Shown here one piece after another: positions 53,924 to 61,147 of a stretch of 64,000 nucleotides of DNA. Origin of the DNA: WHSO01 sp963732875. Its GTDB lineage: Bacteria > Pseudomonadota > Alphaproteobacteria > SMXQ01. The notes beneath the pieces are model-generated. The model did no database searches. It saw only the letters and a program-made list of their open reading frames with translations, and had not been told where the DNA came from. Where the stretch lies: NCBI GenBank assembly GCA_963732875.1, contig CAVTBD010000002.1:2418001-2482000 (forward strand). The letters run 5' to 3'. The stretch's first letter is position 1; each line of letters opens with the position of its first letter. Position numbers and translations under genes: made by a program.

Positions 53924-53939
53924 TGGCATGGGCGTTGCA
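53924..53939 (+). promoter_or_regulatory. Sigma-54 promoter of the repeat-protein/C39 operon
   Basis: TGGCATGGGCGTTGCA: one mismatch (T for C) to TGGCAC-N5-TTGCA, with correct ten-base GG-GC spacing. Leaves a ~100-base leader before ATG 54053. Confidence 0.75.
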
Positions 53940-54052
53940 CCGTTCCTGTCAGGCAGGCCACGACCCGGCGACTTGGGGAGTTTGGCAGGCCCAGGTAGGT
54001 GCCAGCCACGACGGCCTGGCCATGTCTCAAACATCCAAAAGGAGTGAATGTC

Positions 54053-54583
54053 ATGAAGACTCTTCTTGCAACGGTCGCTGCGGCGGCCCTCGTCGTCGGC
54101 ATGAGCGGTGCGGCTTGGGCCGACGAATATCATCACGACGGCAACAACAACCAGCAGCAGCAGACCAGCCAGACCGGCACGGCTGTTGCCCTCGCTTTCG
54201 GTGGCTCCGAATCCGAGCACAACATCGCCATCGTCGAAGAGGGCACCAACCAGATCAACACCATCTCGAGCTCGTTCGGCGGCGCGGCTGGCGCCTACAA
54301 CGTGGGCGAGAACTCGGGTGCCAATAGCGTGGTGAACAACACCATGTCGGTGGCGTCCACCATCAACTGCGGCTGCTCCGCGGACAACCAGGCGAACCTC
54401 GCGGTTGCCGTCGCCGGCAGCGGCGCCGAGTCCGAGCGCAACTTCGCCTTGGTCGAGGGTAGCCAGAACAACACGATCACCGGTTCGTTCGGCGGCGCCG
54501 CGGGCGCGTTCAACATCTCCCAGAATGCCGGCGCCAACAGCGTCGTGCAGGGGACGATGGCGATCGGCAGCGTCAGCCACTGA
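54053..54583 (+). CDS. Secreted two-repeat Asn/Gly/Ala-rich protein (candidate fibre subunit)
   Basis: 176 residues; ATG 54053 has AAAAGGAGTGA upstream. Signal peptide MKTLLATVAAAALVVGMSGA ending AWA, then a Gln/Asn/His stretch (HHDGNNNQQQQTSQ). Two imperfect repeats of ~60 residues follow: TGTAVALAFGGSESEHNIAI ... GGAAGAYNVGENSGANSVVN, and NLAVAVAGSGAESERNFALV ... GGAAGAFNISQNAGANSVVQ. The alternation and Asn/Gln/Gly content resemble bacterial functional amyloids (FapC/CsgA-like in style, not in sequence). A strong Shine-Dalgarno, own promoter and a hairpin after the gene would give it the highest expression in the operon. Amyloid nature is inference. Confidence 0.75.
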   Translation: MKTLLATVAAAALVVGMSGAAWADEYHHDGNNNQQQQTSQTGTAVALAFGGSESEHNIAIVEEGTNQINTISSSFGGAAGAYNVGENSGANSVVNNTMSVASTINCGCSADNQANLAVAVAGSGAESERNFALVEGSQNNTITGSFGGAAGAFNISQNAGANSVVQGTMAIGSVSH

Positions 54584-54594
54584 TAACTCCGTGT

Positions 54595-54622
54595 GAAGCC
54601 GGCAGCCATCGCTGCCGGCTTC
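54595..54622 (+). terminator. Hairpin between the repeat protein and the next gene (possible attenuator)
   Basis: Perfect stem GAAGCCGGCAG / CTGCCGGCTTC, loop CCATCG, 11 bases after the stop codon. It lacks a run of T, so it may stabilise the upstream mRNA or lower downstream expression more than fully terminate. Confidence 0.6.
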
Positions 54623-54693
54623 TCCGGCACCGGGCGGTAAAGCGCGAGCCGGAAGCGTCAAAAAGCGTACGACGGAGTTGAGGAGGCAGGATT

Positions 54694-55032
54694 ATGGACA
54701 AGTTAGCCAAGATTTCTGCGTTTGCAGGCATTCTGCTCGCAACCAGCGTGCTCTGTGCCTCGCCTGCCTCTGCGTTCGATGGATCCAAGGTGGACCCGTT
54801 TGCAAAACTGCAAGCGGCGCCTACCGCGAATCTTGACGACGCACGAGCCAAGGGAATCGATCTGCACGTGAAAGCCGAGGACAACACCAATCAGTCCTGG
54901 AACAGTGTGCAGACGAATTCGATCGGTACAAACGCCATGGCGGGAGCCAGCGGCGTCTTTACGGTTCTCCAGAACAGCGGCAACGGGGCGATCTTGCAGA
55001 ACGTCACGACCGTAGAGGTGAACTTTCACTGA
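54694..55032 (+). CDS. Small secreted protein with shared Asn/Gln motif
   Basis: 112 residues, TTGAGGAGG before the ATG. Signal peptide (ISAFAGILLATSVLCASPAS-A). Then LDDARAKGIDLHVKAED, possibly a weak counterpart of the ELG-RGG region, and the C-terminal module GVFTVLQNSGNGAILQNVTT-VEVNFH, matching the motif of the other secreted proteins. Lies between the two-repeat protein and the C39 peptidase, likely same transcript. Perhaps a minor fibre component. Confidence 0.7.
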   Translation: MDKLAKISAFAGILLATSVLCASPASAFDGSKVDPFAKLQAAPTANLDDARAKGIDLHVKAEDNTNQSWNSVQTNSIGTNAMAGASGVFTVLQNSGNGAILQNVTTVEVNFH

Positions 55033-55033
55033 T

Positions 55034-55077
55034 CCATGGGATGGCGGCGCCAGGCAGGGGCCGCCATCCATGGTTTT
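55034..55077 (+). terminator. Rho-independent terminator
   Basis: Stem CCATGG-GATGGCGGC / GCCGCCATCCATGG followed directly by TTTT. It lies right after the 54694-55032 stop. It would partly insulate the C39 peptidase gene, giving it lower expression than the secreted proteins. Confidence 0.7.
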
Positions 55078-55128
55078 AGACATTTCACATATCGCATTCG
55101 ACACACATTCCAAAGCAAGGGGCGAACG

Positions 55129-55851
55129 ATGACGATGGGCGGCACAAGGAAAGCATTACCGATCCTGGCCCTTGTCGTCTTCGGCGCGGGTGTGGCGATG
55201 ACGGGTCGCGTCGAGGCGGGCTCCGTCCAGCTGGCCGGAATCGGCGGCGGATTCGTTTCGGTCCCTGTCCAGTCGCTCGCGGAAGCGCGGTTCGCGCGCG
55301 TCATCAAGCAGAAATACGACTTCAGTTGCGGATCCGCCGCGCTCGCGACGCTTCTGACCTATCACTACAACCGGCCCACCACCGAGCAGGTGGTCTTCAA
55401 GGCGATGTTCAACCACGGGAACAAGGCCACCATTGAAAAGAAGGGGTTCTCCATGCTCGACATGAAGGGCTACCTGAAGACTATCGGTTACAACGCCAAC
55501 GGGTACCGCATTCCGCTCGACCGGTTCGCCAAGGCCAGGGTGCCGGCGATCACGCTGATCAACGTCAACGGTTACGAGCATTTCGTGGTGGTGAAGGGCG
55601 TCGATGCGGACGACGTGCTGGTGGGCGATCCGGCCCTGGGGTCGAGAATCATTCCACGTGAAACGTTCAAGACGATTTCCAACGGACTCTATTTCGTCCT
55701 GTTGGACGACTACGACGTTGGCCACAAGTTCTTCAATGATCGCGAGGATTGGGCGGTTCGCGCGAAGGCCCCGTTGGGCTCCGCGCTGATGCGGGAGGGC
55801 CTTTCCGCCTTCACGTTGTCGATCGCACCCCCGGGATCGGGGTTCTTCTAA
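55129..55851 (+). CDS. Stand-alone exported C39-family cysteine peptidase (FapD-like)
   Basis: 240 residues, start MTMGGTRKALPI (ATG 55129). Signal peptide ALPILALVVFGAGVAMTGRV. The C39 domain has its oxyanion Gln61 and Cys67 in VIKQKYDFSCGSAALATLL, His151 in NVNGYEHFVVVKGV and Asp167 in VLVGDPALGSR: a complete catalytic set. There is no ABC-transporter domain, so it is a free periplasmic enzyme, like FapD of the Pseudomonas Fap amyloid system. C39 peptidases cut after double-glycine leaders; the next gene encodes such a motif (ELGQMRGG). Probable role: processing or gating export of the neighbouring secreted proteins. Confidence 0.88.
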   Translation: MTMGGTRKALPILALVVFGAGVAMTGRVEAGSVQLAGIGGGFVSVPVQSLAEARFARVIKQKYDFSCGSAALATLLTYHYNRPTTEQVVFKAMFNHGNKATIEKKGFSMLDMKGYLKTIGYNANGYRIPLDRFAKARVPAITLINVNGYEHFVVVKGVDADDVLVGDPALGSRIIPRETFKTISNGLYFVLLDDYDVGHKFFNDREDWAVRAKAPLGSALMREGLSAFTLSIAPPGSGFF

Positions 55852-55912
55852 GTTGCGCGGAGGTGAGTTTGTTCAGTTCCGGCGACGCCGGAATGGCTGG
55901 GAGAGATAGGTG

Positions 55913-56542
55913 ATGACGATGCACGATGAGAGCTGCCCCTGCACGGTGCGGATCGACCATAAGAACGACGGGTCGAACATGAGAACGGCGGGCTGGCTTC
56001 TGGGGGCGACGATGCTTGTGTCGAGCCTCGCCCTGCCGGCGACGCAGGCCTACGCCATGTCGCCCGACATGTTCTTCCATGCAAATCCCGTGAGCGACGG
56101 CGAGCTCGGGCAGATGCGCGGCGGATTCAACGTCAGCGGGCTGCATTTCAATATCGGAATCAGCTTTGCGGCCACCATCAACGGTGTGGCACAGATACCC
56201 TTTCCGACGCTGACCCTCAACGTCGGAGGCACGAACCCCGGTTTCAAGGACGCAAACGGAAATTCCATCGCGGATGCGGCTGGAAAATTCGGCGTCATTA
56301 ATTCGGTCGTGAATCCGAACGGCGGCAACCCCATCTCGAACCAGACCTTTACCAACACGCTTACCGGCGTCCTCAATCTCGTACAGAACACGGCGAACGG
56401 AGCGACCATCCAGACGATCAGCGGTCTCACAATCGACGTGTTCAACAGCGGAATTAATGCCCAGACCCTGATACACAGTATCCCCGTCGGTCGTTTCAAC
56501 GACCTGCTCAAGTTCCAGTCCGTGCTGGGCAACCTCCATTAA
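55913..56542 (+). CDS. Exported protein with double-glycine-like ELGQMRGG motif and shared Asn/Gln motif
   Basis: About 209 residues from ATG 55913 (GGGAGAG upstream; MRTAGWLL at 55979 is also possible). Signal peptide LLGATMLVSSLALPATQAYA. Then HANPVSDGELGQMRGGFNVS: a typical double-glycine leader end (S-x2-E-L-x2-M-x-GG), here placed after a Sec signal. The rest is Asn/Gly-rich and includes GVLNLVQNTANGATIQTIS and FNSGINAQTLIHSI. 61 bp after the C39 gene, same transcript. Best local candidate substrate for that peptidase. Confidence 0.75.
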   Translation: MTMHDESCPCTVRIDHKNDGSNMRTAGWLLGATMLVSSLALPATQAYAMSPDMFFHANPVSDGELGQMRGGFNVSGLHFNIGISFAATINGVAQIPFPTLTLNVGGTNPGFKDANGNSIADAAGKFGVINSVVNPNGGNPISNQTFTNTLTGVLNLVQNTANGATIQTISGLTIDVFNSGINAQTLIHSIPVGRFNDLLKFQSVLGNLH

Positions 56543-56670
56543 GCGGGGGGCAGCCGGCGGTCCGGCCGGCGCCGCGAAAAACGCCGGCGGATGTCGTTAG
56601 TCTGTTGCCGGAGACAGGTTCGCGGCTGGCTGCACGTCTGTATCGAGACGATGGATTTCCTGCTGGAAAC

Positions 56671-57138
56671 TTACTTGGCTGGGGCGGAAGGCTTCGGCTC
56701 GTTCCACAAATGCAGCACATCGAGCTGCTTGATTCGCAGGCCGACGTCCTTTGCGCGGCGCACATCTTCGGCTTCGTTGTATTTCTGGCTGCGCCCCTGC
56801 TTGTAGCCGTCCTGGAACACTTGCGTATTGTGTTCGGCTTCCGTCTTGGGATCCGCGCCGGCGGGTTTGAGGCGCATCCAGAACTCGTAGTATTTGCCTC
56901 CCGGAGCGGCATAGGGGGCGATCTTTTCCCATGCCGGCGTGCCCTTGGCGTTGCCCGTCACCCACCCGAGATCCGTAATCGCTGCGTCCCGAATCGCGCG
57001 GAGCTGCTGGGCCTTGTCCTGGGCATGCAAATGACCCACGGGACTGACGAGCCAGGCGATCGAGACCGTGAGGCCGGCGATGAGGAAGCCGCGCCGGCGC
57101 GCGGATCCGAGGTCCGTTTTTCGAATGCTGTCGGTCAT
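56671..57138 (-). CDS. Exported hypothetical protein of the cluster
   Basis: 155 residues from ATG 57138 (the open frame upstream to 57558 is not protein-like). Signal RRRGFLIAGLTVSIAWLVSP ending HLHA, with a Tat-like RRR-GFL. The mature part is helical: KAQQLRAIRDAAITDLGWVT, GGKYYEFWMRLKPAGADPKT and HNTQVFQDGYKQGRSQKYNE. No family recognised. It is transcribed towards the secreted-protein genes. Possibly a chaperone or assembly factor; not supported beyond context. Confidence 0.6.
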   Translation of the reverse strand: MTDSIRKTDLGSARRRGFLIAGLTVSIAWLVSPVGHLHAQDKAQQLRAIRDAAITDLGWVTGNAKGTPAWEKIAPYAAPGGKYYEFWMRLKPAGADPKTEAEHNTQVFQDGYKQGRSQKYNEAEDVRRAKDVGLRIKQLDVLHLWNEPKPSAPAK

Positions 57139-57496
57139 AACCTTGAATCCCGGAAAATTCGGAGCACCCTCACGCAAAAAGGGGCCCCGCCCTTCTAAAA
57201 AACCGGTTGAATTGCGGCCCGGCGAGTCTTCCCCGGACGCGTCGGCTGCTCTTGCCCGGCATCCTACGCAAGAGCCGTTCCAAAACAATGACCCATTAGG
57301 GATCATACCGATGGGTAAGGACCGGATCGCGCATGCCTTGCCGCGAGAGTAACGCCGGACGGCGCCTTCCGGCGCGCAATAGATGTTCAGGACGTGCTGC
57401 CTTAGGAAACGAGGCACGGAAAACAACACAGCCGCTCGGCCGGGCGCCCCAACCCTGATTGACTGATTTCCTCGTCCCTCGCCCGATCGGACGGGA
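57139..57496. other. ~360-bp stretch without a recognised gene
   Basis: No credible ORF. It should hold the promoter of the 56671-57138 gene and the 3' end of the barrel-gene transcript. No sigma-54 site with correct spacing is seen on the minus strand. Confidence 0.4.
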
Positions 57497-58883
57497 TCAG
57501 AACTTGATCGGCATGCGCACCAGTACGTCGGCGTCGGGGGCATCATTCGTCGCACCAATTGCGACGGTGACGTTGAGGCTCGTGCTCTTGTTCATTTGGT
57601 AGGCAACGCCCGCCAGGAAACGGCCGACCTGCAGGCTGCTGTCCGGAATGACCGCCCCATCCTGTTTCGAATCGAAGATGTAGTCGTGCTCGTAGCCCAG
57701 GTTGAATGAGGCCTTGTCATTGATCCCGAAGCCGAAGCCGGCGCTAACCTTGATGGCGTCGCCGGGATTTATATGCGTGGTGACGCCGCTGTTGATGTTG
57801 GGCGACGTGATGTCCCGCGCGACGTTCCACTGGTAGCCCAGATTCGCATAGAAGACCACCGGGTCCGACGGGATGATCGCGGTCACGCTCGGTTCGAAGG
57901 CCCAGAACCCGTTGCCGGTCGGCAATTCCTTTTCGAGGCCGGCCGCGGGACTCTGTGGAGGGCTGCAGGGGAACATCGAAGGGGCTGGTTCCGGTGTCGG
58001 TTTTGACCTGGAGATTGCCAATGAGAATGGGCAGGGACCCGGTGCCATTGGTCATCTGATAATGAGCGCCGAGTTCGATATCGCCGAGATCATGACCTTC
58101 GGCGATCGTGGTGATGTCCGAACTGGCACCGCTGTTCAAGGGGCGCGTCACGTTGTTATCGTTTCGGTAAACATAGGGAACCTTGACGTCGAACTGCAAC
58201 CGGTCCGTCACATTGTAACGCGCGGTGAGCGCGGCGATCGCGGTCTCGTGGTCGACCTTGCGCACGTCGATGTTGCCGACCGTGATCCCGGGAACGATGG
58301 TGAAGCCCGCAATCGTAACCTGGTTCTGCGATTGATAGATATATTCAAGGGACGGCTCGAGAGAGAAGTCGCCCTTTTTGCCGAGCACGCCCGCGCCCGC
58401 CTCGTTGGCCACCATCTTGACCACGTTCGGATTCGGCTCCTTGGGCTGCTGCTCGCCCTGGGGTGCGGATCCGTTGCCGCCGCCGTCTGCCGCCATCCGG
58501 TACCCGTTCCGGCCATTGCCCGTCGTTCCGTAGCCGCCATAGCCGGTGGCCGCCGAAGACGGCGCGACCATATAGCCCGCGCTGCGGACCTGGGGCTTCA
58601 TCGCCGCATCGAGGTGCTGTTCGAGGGCTTGAAGGCGCTGCTGCTGCTGCAATAGCGCCTGGTTCTGCCGGTCGATCTCGTCGCGCTGCTTGCGGATGGC
58701 GGCCTGCAGCTCTTTGAATTCAGCCGGCGTGATTTGAGCGTTACCTGCCGTTGTAGCATCGCTCGTTTGGCTGGACGGCGTTCCGCCGGCAGCATGAGCT
58801 TCGGCACAAACCCCCATGGTCCCGATTGCCGCAAACAGGGCCGTTAACCATACGGAGGCGAGCCAAGACCCGGAGCACATCAT
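57497..58883 (-). pseudogene. Coiled-coil plus beta-barrel outer-membrane protein (FapF-like), +1 frameshifted
   Basis: Start ATG 58883 (MMCSGSWLASVW), signal ending AEAHAA. Residues ~50-95 are a coiled coil: ITPAEFKELQAAIRKQRDEI and QALLQQQQRLQALEQHLDAA. A Gly/Asn-rich linker is followed by a barrel (KKGDFSLEPSLEYIYQSQNQ, ARYNVTDRLQFDVKVPYVYR). The first frame fails at ~57955 after PLQPSTES; the next frame continues AAGLEKELPTGNGFWAFEPS to VLVRMPIKF-stop at 57497. One extra C explains it; rejoined length ~460. FapF, the secretion pore of Fap amyloid, has the same coiled-coil-then-barrel plan. Family assignment is by architecture. Confidence 0.75.
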
Positions 58884-59428
58884 GCTATGACGATGCCGCT
58901 GGTAACTAGCGGCATCGGGAGGTTCGACAGAGACCAAGGAACAGTCCCTATCAGGCGTAACTAAAAGCGGGTTCCCCATATGTCTGTACCCCCCAACGCA
59001 GGATGCCCAGTTCGAATGGCTCGAAAGGCAAAGGAAATGAAACATATACGCGCCGACAGGTCAAATACTTCGCGGATGAAAGCGGCCCGCGGCAACGCGT
59101 GATTTGGTCTGTTATTGCTTCCAAGCCACAAATTGGCCCTCGTTGACCGAGATTTATGGGAGCTGCAACTATCCGTTCGAGATAAATTCCGCATAACAAT
59201 TTATGTAGTTTAGAGGGATATCGTTAAAAAATTGTGTCCGACAGGTGGTTAGCGTTGAGGGGGGCAGATTTAATGACTGATCCTCCCGTCTATGGCACGT
59301 CAACAGAATAGACTATATGCATATGTTCTTTGACCTAGAACGGGGGTCCGACGGTTCCTACCCCCGGTTTGTTCGCCACGGTTCGTACCCGGTAGGGCCC
59401 CCGACGCTCCTAGATTCCCTGTGAAATC
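58884..59428. other. ~545-bp intergenic region with a leader hairpin
   Basis: No credible gene. A perfect stem GATGCCGCT / AGCGGCATC (58892-58916) lies 9 bases upstream of the barrel gene start, in its leader, and could block ribosome access. Another small stem GGGGGTCCGACGGTTCCTACCCCC is at ~59341-59370. AT-rich in the middle. Confidence 0.4.
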
Positions 59429-59647
59429 TCAATACATCAGAAGACGAATCGGAATAGAGCAGCGCGGTATTTTTGCCGCTGTGCAGAGGCCCGCCCAGAG
59501 TTGCGGTACGGAAACACCTTTCTCTGCAGCCAGGATTTCAATCGAACGCACGCCGCTTGCCGCGAGTGCTTCCAACAGCGTCCGAAGTACGGCGCACTGA
59601 TCGGAAACGTTCAACAAATAAAAATCCCACGCTTCAGAGTCATTCAT
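59429..59647 (-). CDS. Small hypothetical protein
   Basis: 72 residues starting MNDSEAWDFYLLNVSDQCAV; GGAGGGGG is 3 bases upstream of this ATG, which decides against the more distal ATG 59668. Leu/Ala-rich helical middle (RTLLEALAASGVRSIEILAA) with KGVSVPQLWAGLCTAAKIPR near the end. No family recognised. Confidence 0.55.
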   Translation of the reverse strand: MNDSEAWDFYLLNVSDQCAVLRTLLEALAASGVRSIEILAAEKGVSVPQLWAGLCTAAKIPRCSIPIRLLMY

Positions 59648-59873
59648 GTCCCCCTCCAGCGTACTCATGCTTATGAACTATGGCGCCAGGCACCGGCTAT
59701 GTCGTATTTGGTTCCTACCGGCGGGCATATGGTTCAACCGAAGTGGTGAATTGGGACCCCTTTTCCTTACGCGGGCGTCTAAAGCTTGCAAGTCGTGCCG
59801 GTAGCTATCTGTTTAAACGCACATGCCCCTGTTAATAGTCTGGTTACGTAGACGGGTTGCCACAGGTGCTGTA

Positions 59874-60269
59874 ATGGACGAAAAAGCCGAACCTGCACAT
59901 AAAGTGGGTAACATTACTTTAATCGGCGCATCAGGCGCACGGTACGATTTTACGGCGTATCCCTTCGGCATGGAATTCAATACCCGGACGGGTGGCGTCT
60001 TCGTGGTGACTGACAGGCATCAAGTCCCTGACTCGGGATGGCAGCACAAGATTATATTTATCGGCGAAACCAGGAGCTTGCCGCAGTGGTTTCATATGCA
60101 TCCCGCCTCGGAATGTTTTGTGCGGCATAATGCCAACTGTATTAGCGTGCACGTTGACACCGACGATCAAAGCCGCGTCAAAAAAGTCGATGATTTAATT
60201 GGACGGGAACGGCCGGTCTGTAACCGTGAGTTGGAACCCATAGCGATTTTGCGACCTGAAGGGTCATAA
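59874..60269 (+). CDS. GIY-YIG-like small protein
   Basis: 131 residues from ATG 59874. The order of motifs follows the GIY-YIG fold: GGVFVVTDRH (GIY strand), KIIFIGETRSLPQWFHMH (YIG strand, then the helix with His), and DDLIGRERPVCN (the usual E-x-LI...P-x-CN end). The metal-binding Glu expected before LI is Asp or missing, and the catalytic Arg is not obvious, so it may not be an active nuclease. The N-terminal KVGNITLIGASGARYDFTAY is a recurrent prefix of related alphaproteobacterial proteins. Confidence 0.55.
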   Translation: MDEKAEPAHKVGNITLIGASGARYDFTAYPFGMEFNTRTGGVFVVTDRHQVPDSGWQHKIIFIGETRSLPQWFHMHPASECFVRHNANCISVHVDTDDQSRVKKVDDLIGRERPVCNRELEPIAILRPEGS

Positions 60270-60381
60270 GGTCGCCGGGCTCTGTTATTCACTGTCAGCG
60301 GGCTGGAAGTCGAACTTTTCCCGCCCCCATGCCGACCTGGACAGGTTGCGGAACATTCGCCCTTTACAAACCGCGCGCAGA

Positions 60382-60696
60382 CTATCGACGCGCCGGAAGC
60401 CATCTCCGAAGTGCTTCGGCAAACCACTTACGCTCAGTTGTAAGCGAGGCCGCGGACAATCCGAGGTATCTTTGCCATTGCTCACTATCCATACGATGAT
60501 GGGAAGCTAGCGCGCGGCGGAATAGGCGCGAATCAGACAACGCACCCGCAGAAATCAGCTTCTGCGTCGTAGGATCGAGTTCCGAGTAAATTCGTACATG
60601 CGGCAACTCGCTCGACGGATGAATGACTTCGGCCACAACCCAGACGTTTGTTCCTCCGTCTGTTTCGCAGAAACGATCACCTAGTTCCAGTTTCAT
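60382..60696 (-). CDS. Small hypothetical protein
   Basis: 104 residues; GGAGG lies 11 bases before the ATG. Begins MKLELGDRFCETDGGTNVWV, continues SELPHVRIYSELDPTTQKLI and ends with a basic WFAEALRRWLPARR. Compact soluble domain with a beta-rich N-terminus. No family recognised. Confidence 0.6.
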   Translation of the reverse strand: MKLELGDRFCETDGGTNVWVVAEVIHPSSELPHVRIYSELDPTTQKLISAGALSDSRLFRRALASHHRMDSEQWQRYLGLSAASLTTERKWFAEALRRWLPARR

Positions 60697-60822
60697 GATC
60701 TTGGCGCCTCCCGAGCGCTCTGCAGCCCAAAATACTCATTTAATTACCAATAAAATCTAGCTGTCCCGGCAGCGAATGGGGACATGAATCTGCTCTCTAT
60801 CTCGATGGAGATAACAAGTTCG

Positions 60823-60838
60823 TGGCACGCTAGTTGCT
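60823..60838 (+). promoter_or_regulatory. Sigma-54 promoter (perfect consensus)
   Basis: TGGCACGCTAGTTGCT fits TGGCAC-G-N4-TTGCW completely with ten bases between GG and GC. 56 bp upstream of the 60894 start; the Sel1/peptidoglycan-binding gene follows, so both are probably in the sigma-54 regulon. Confidence 0.85.
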
Positions 60839-60893
60839 GCGCTTATTCAGTGCTCCGGCCAATGTGGGGCGAGGCCGCAAACAGGAGGCGGAA

Positions 60894-61094
60894 ATGCGGA
60901 TCACCTTCGCGAATCAGTCAGAGTTCAGGGCATTTCGGGATGGCGAACTGAATAACTTTTGTAACGGAAGTGAAACAGTTCGTGAGCAGACAAAACACTC
61001 TGAGCAGCATATGGGACAGATCGGCGACGATCTTTCGCTCGACACCCAGGAACTCGATATCGAAGATTTCCCGTATATCACTTTGTTTTCCTAG
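60894..61094 (+). CDS. Small acidic hypothetical protein under sigma-54 control
   Basis: 66 residues; AGGAGG eight bases before ATG 60894. Reads MRITFANQSEFRAFRDGELN, polar middle, and an acidic end DLSLDTQELDIEDFPYITLF. No signal or membrane segment. First gene after a consensus sigma-54 promoter and 53 bp before the large Sel1 gene. No family recognised. Confidence 0.6.
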   Translation: MRITFANQSEFRAFRDGELNNFCNGSETVREQTKHSEQHMGQIGDDLSLDTQELDIEDFPYITLFS

Positions 61095-61147
61095 GCGCTT
61101 TTCTGAAGCGTGAGGGAATCGGCAGTTGGCCCAGGATTCTCAAGTCA

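Noticed and set aside
55129..55851. Bacteriocin ABC exporter
   Set aside because: The C39 domain stands alone with a signal peptide; there are no membrane-spanning or ATPase domains and no such gene nearby.
10238..58883. Programmed +1 ribosomal frameshifting as the explanation of the split genes
   Set aside because: The sites share no slippery codon or downstream structure, lie at different places in unrelated families, and homologous families are normally single-frame. Insertion errors are simpler.
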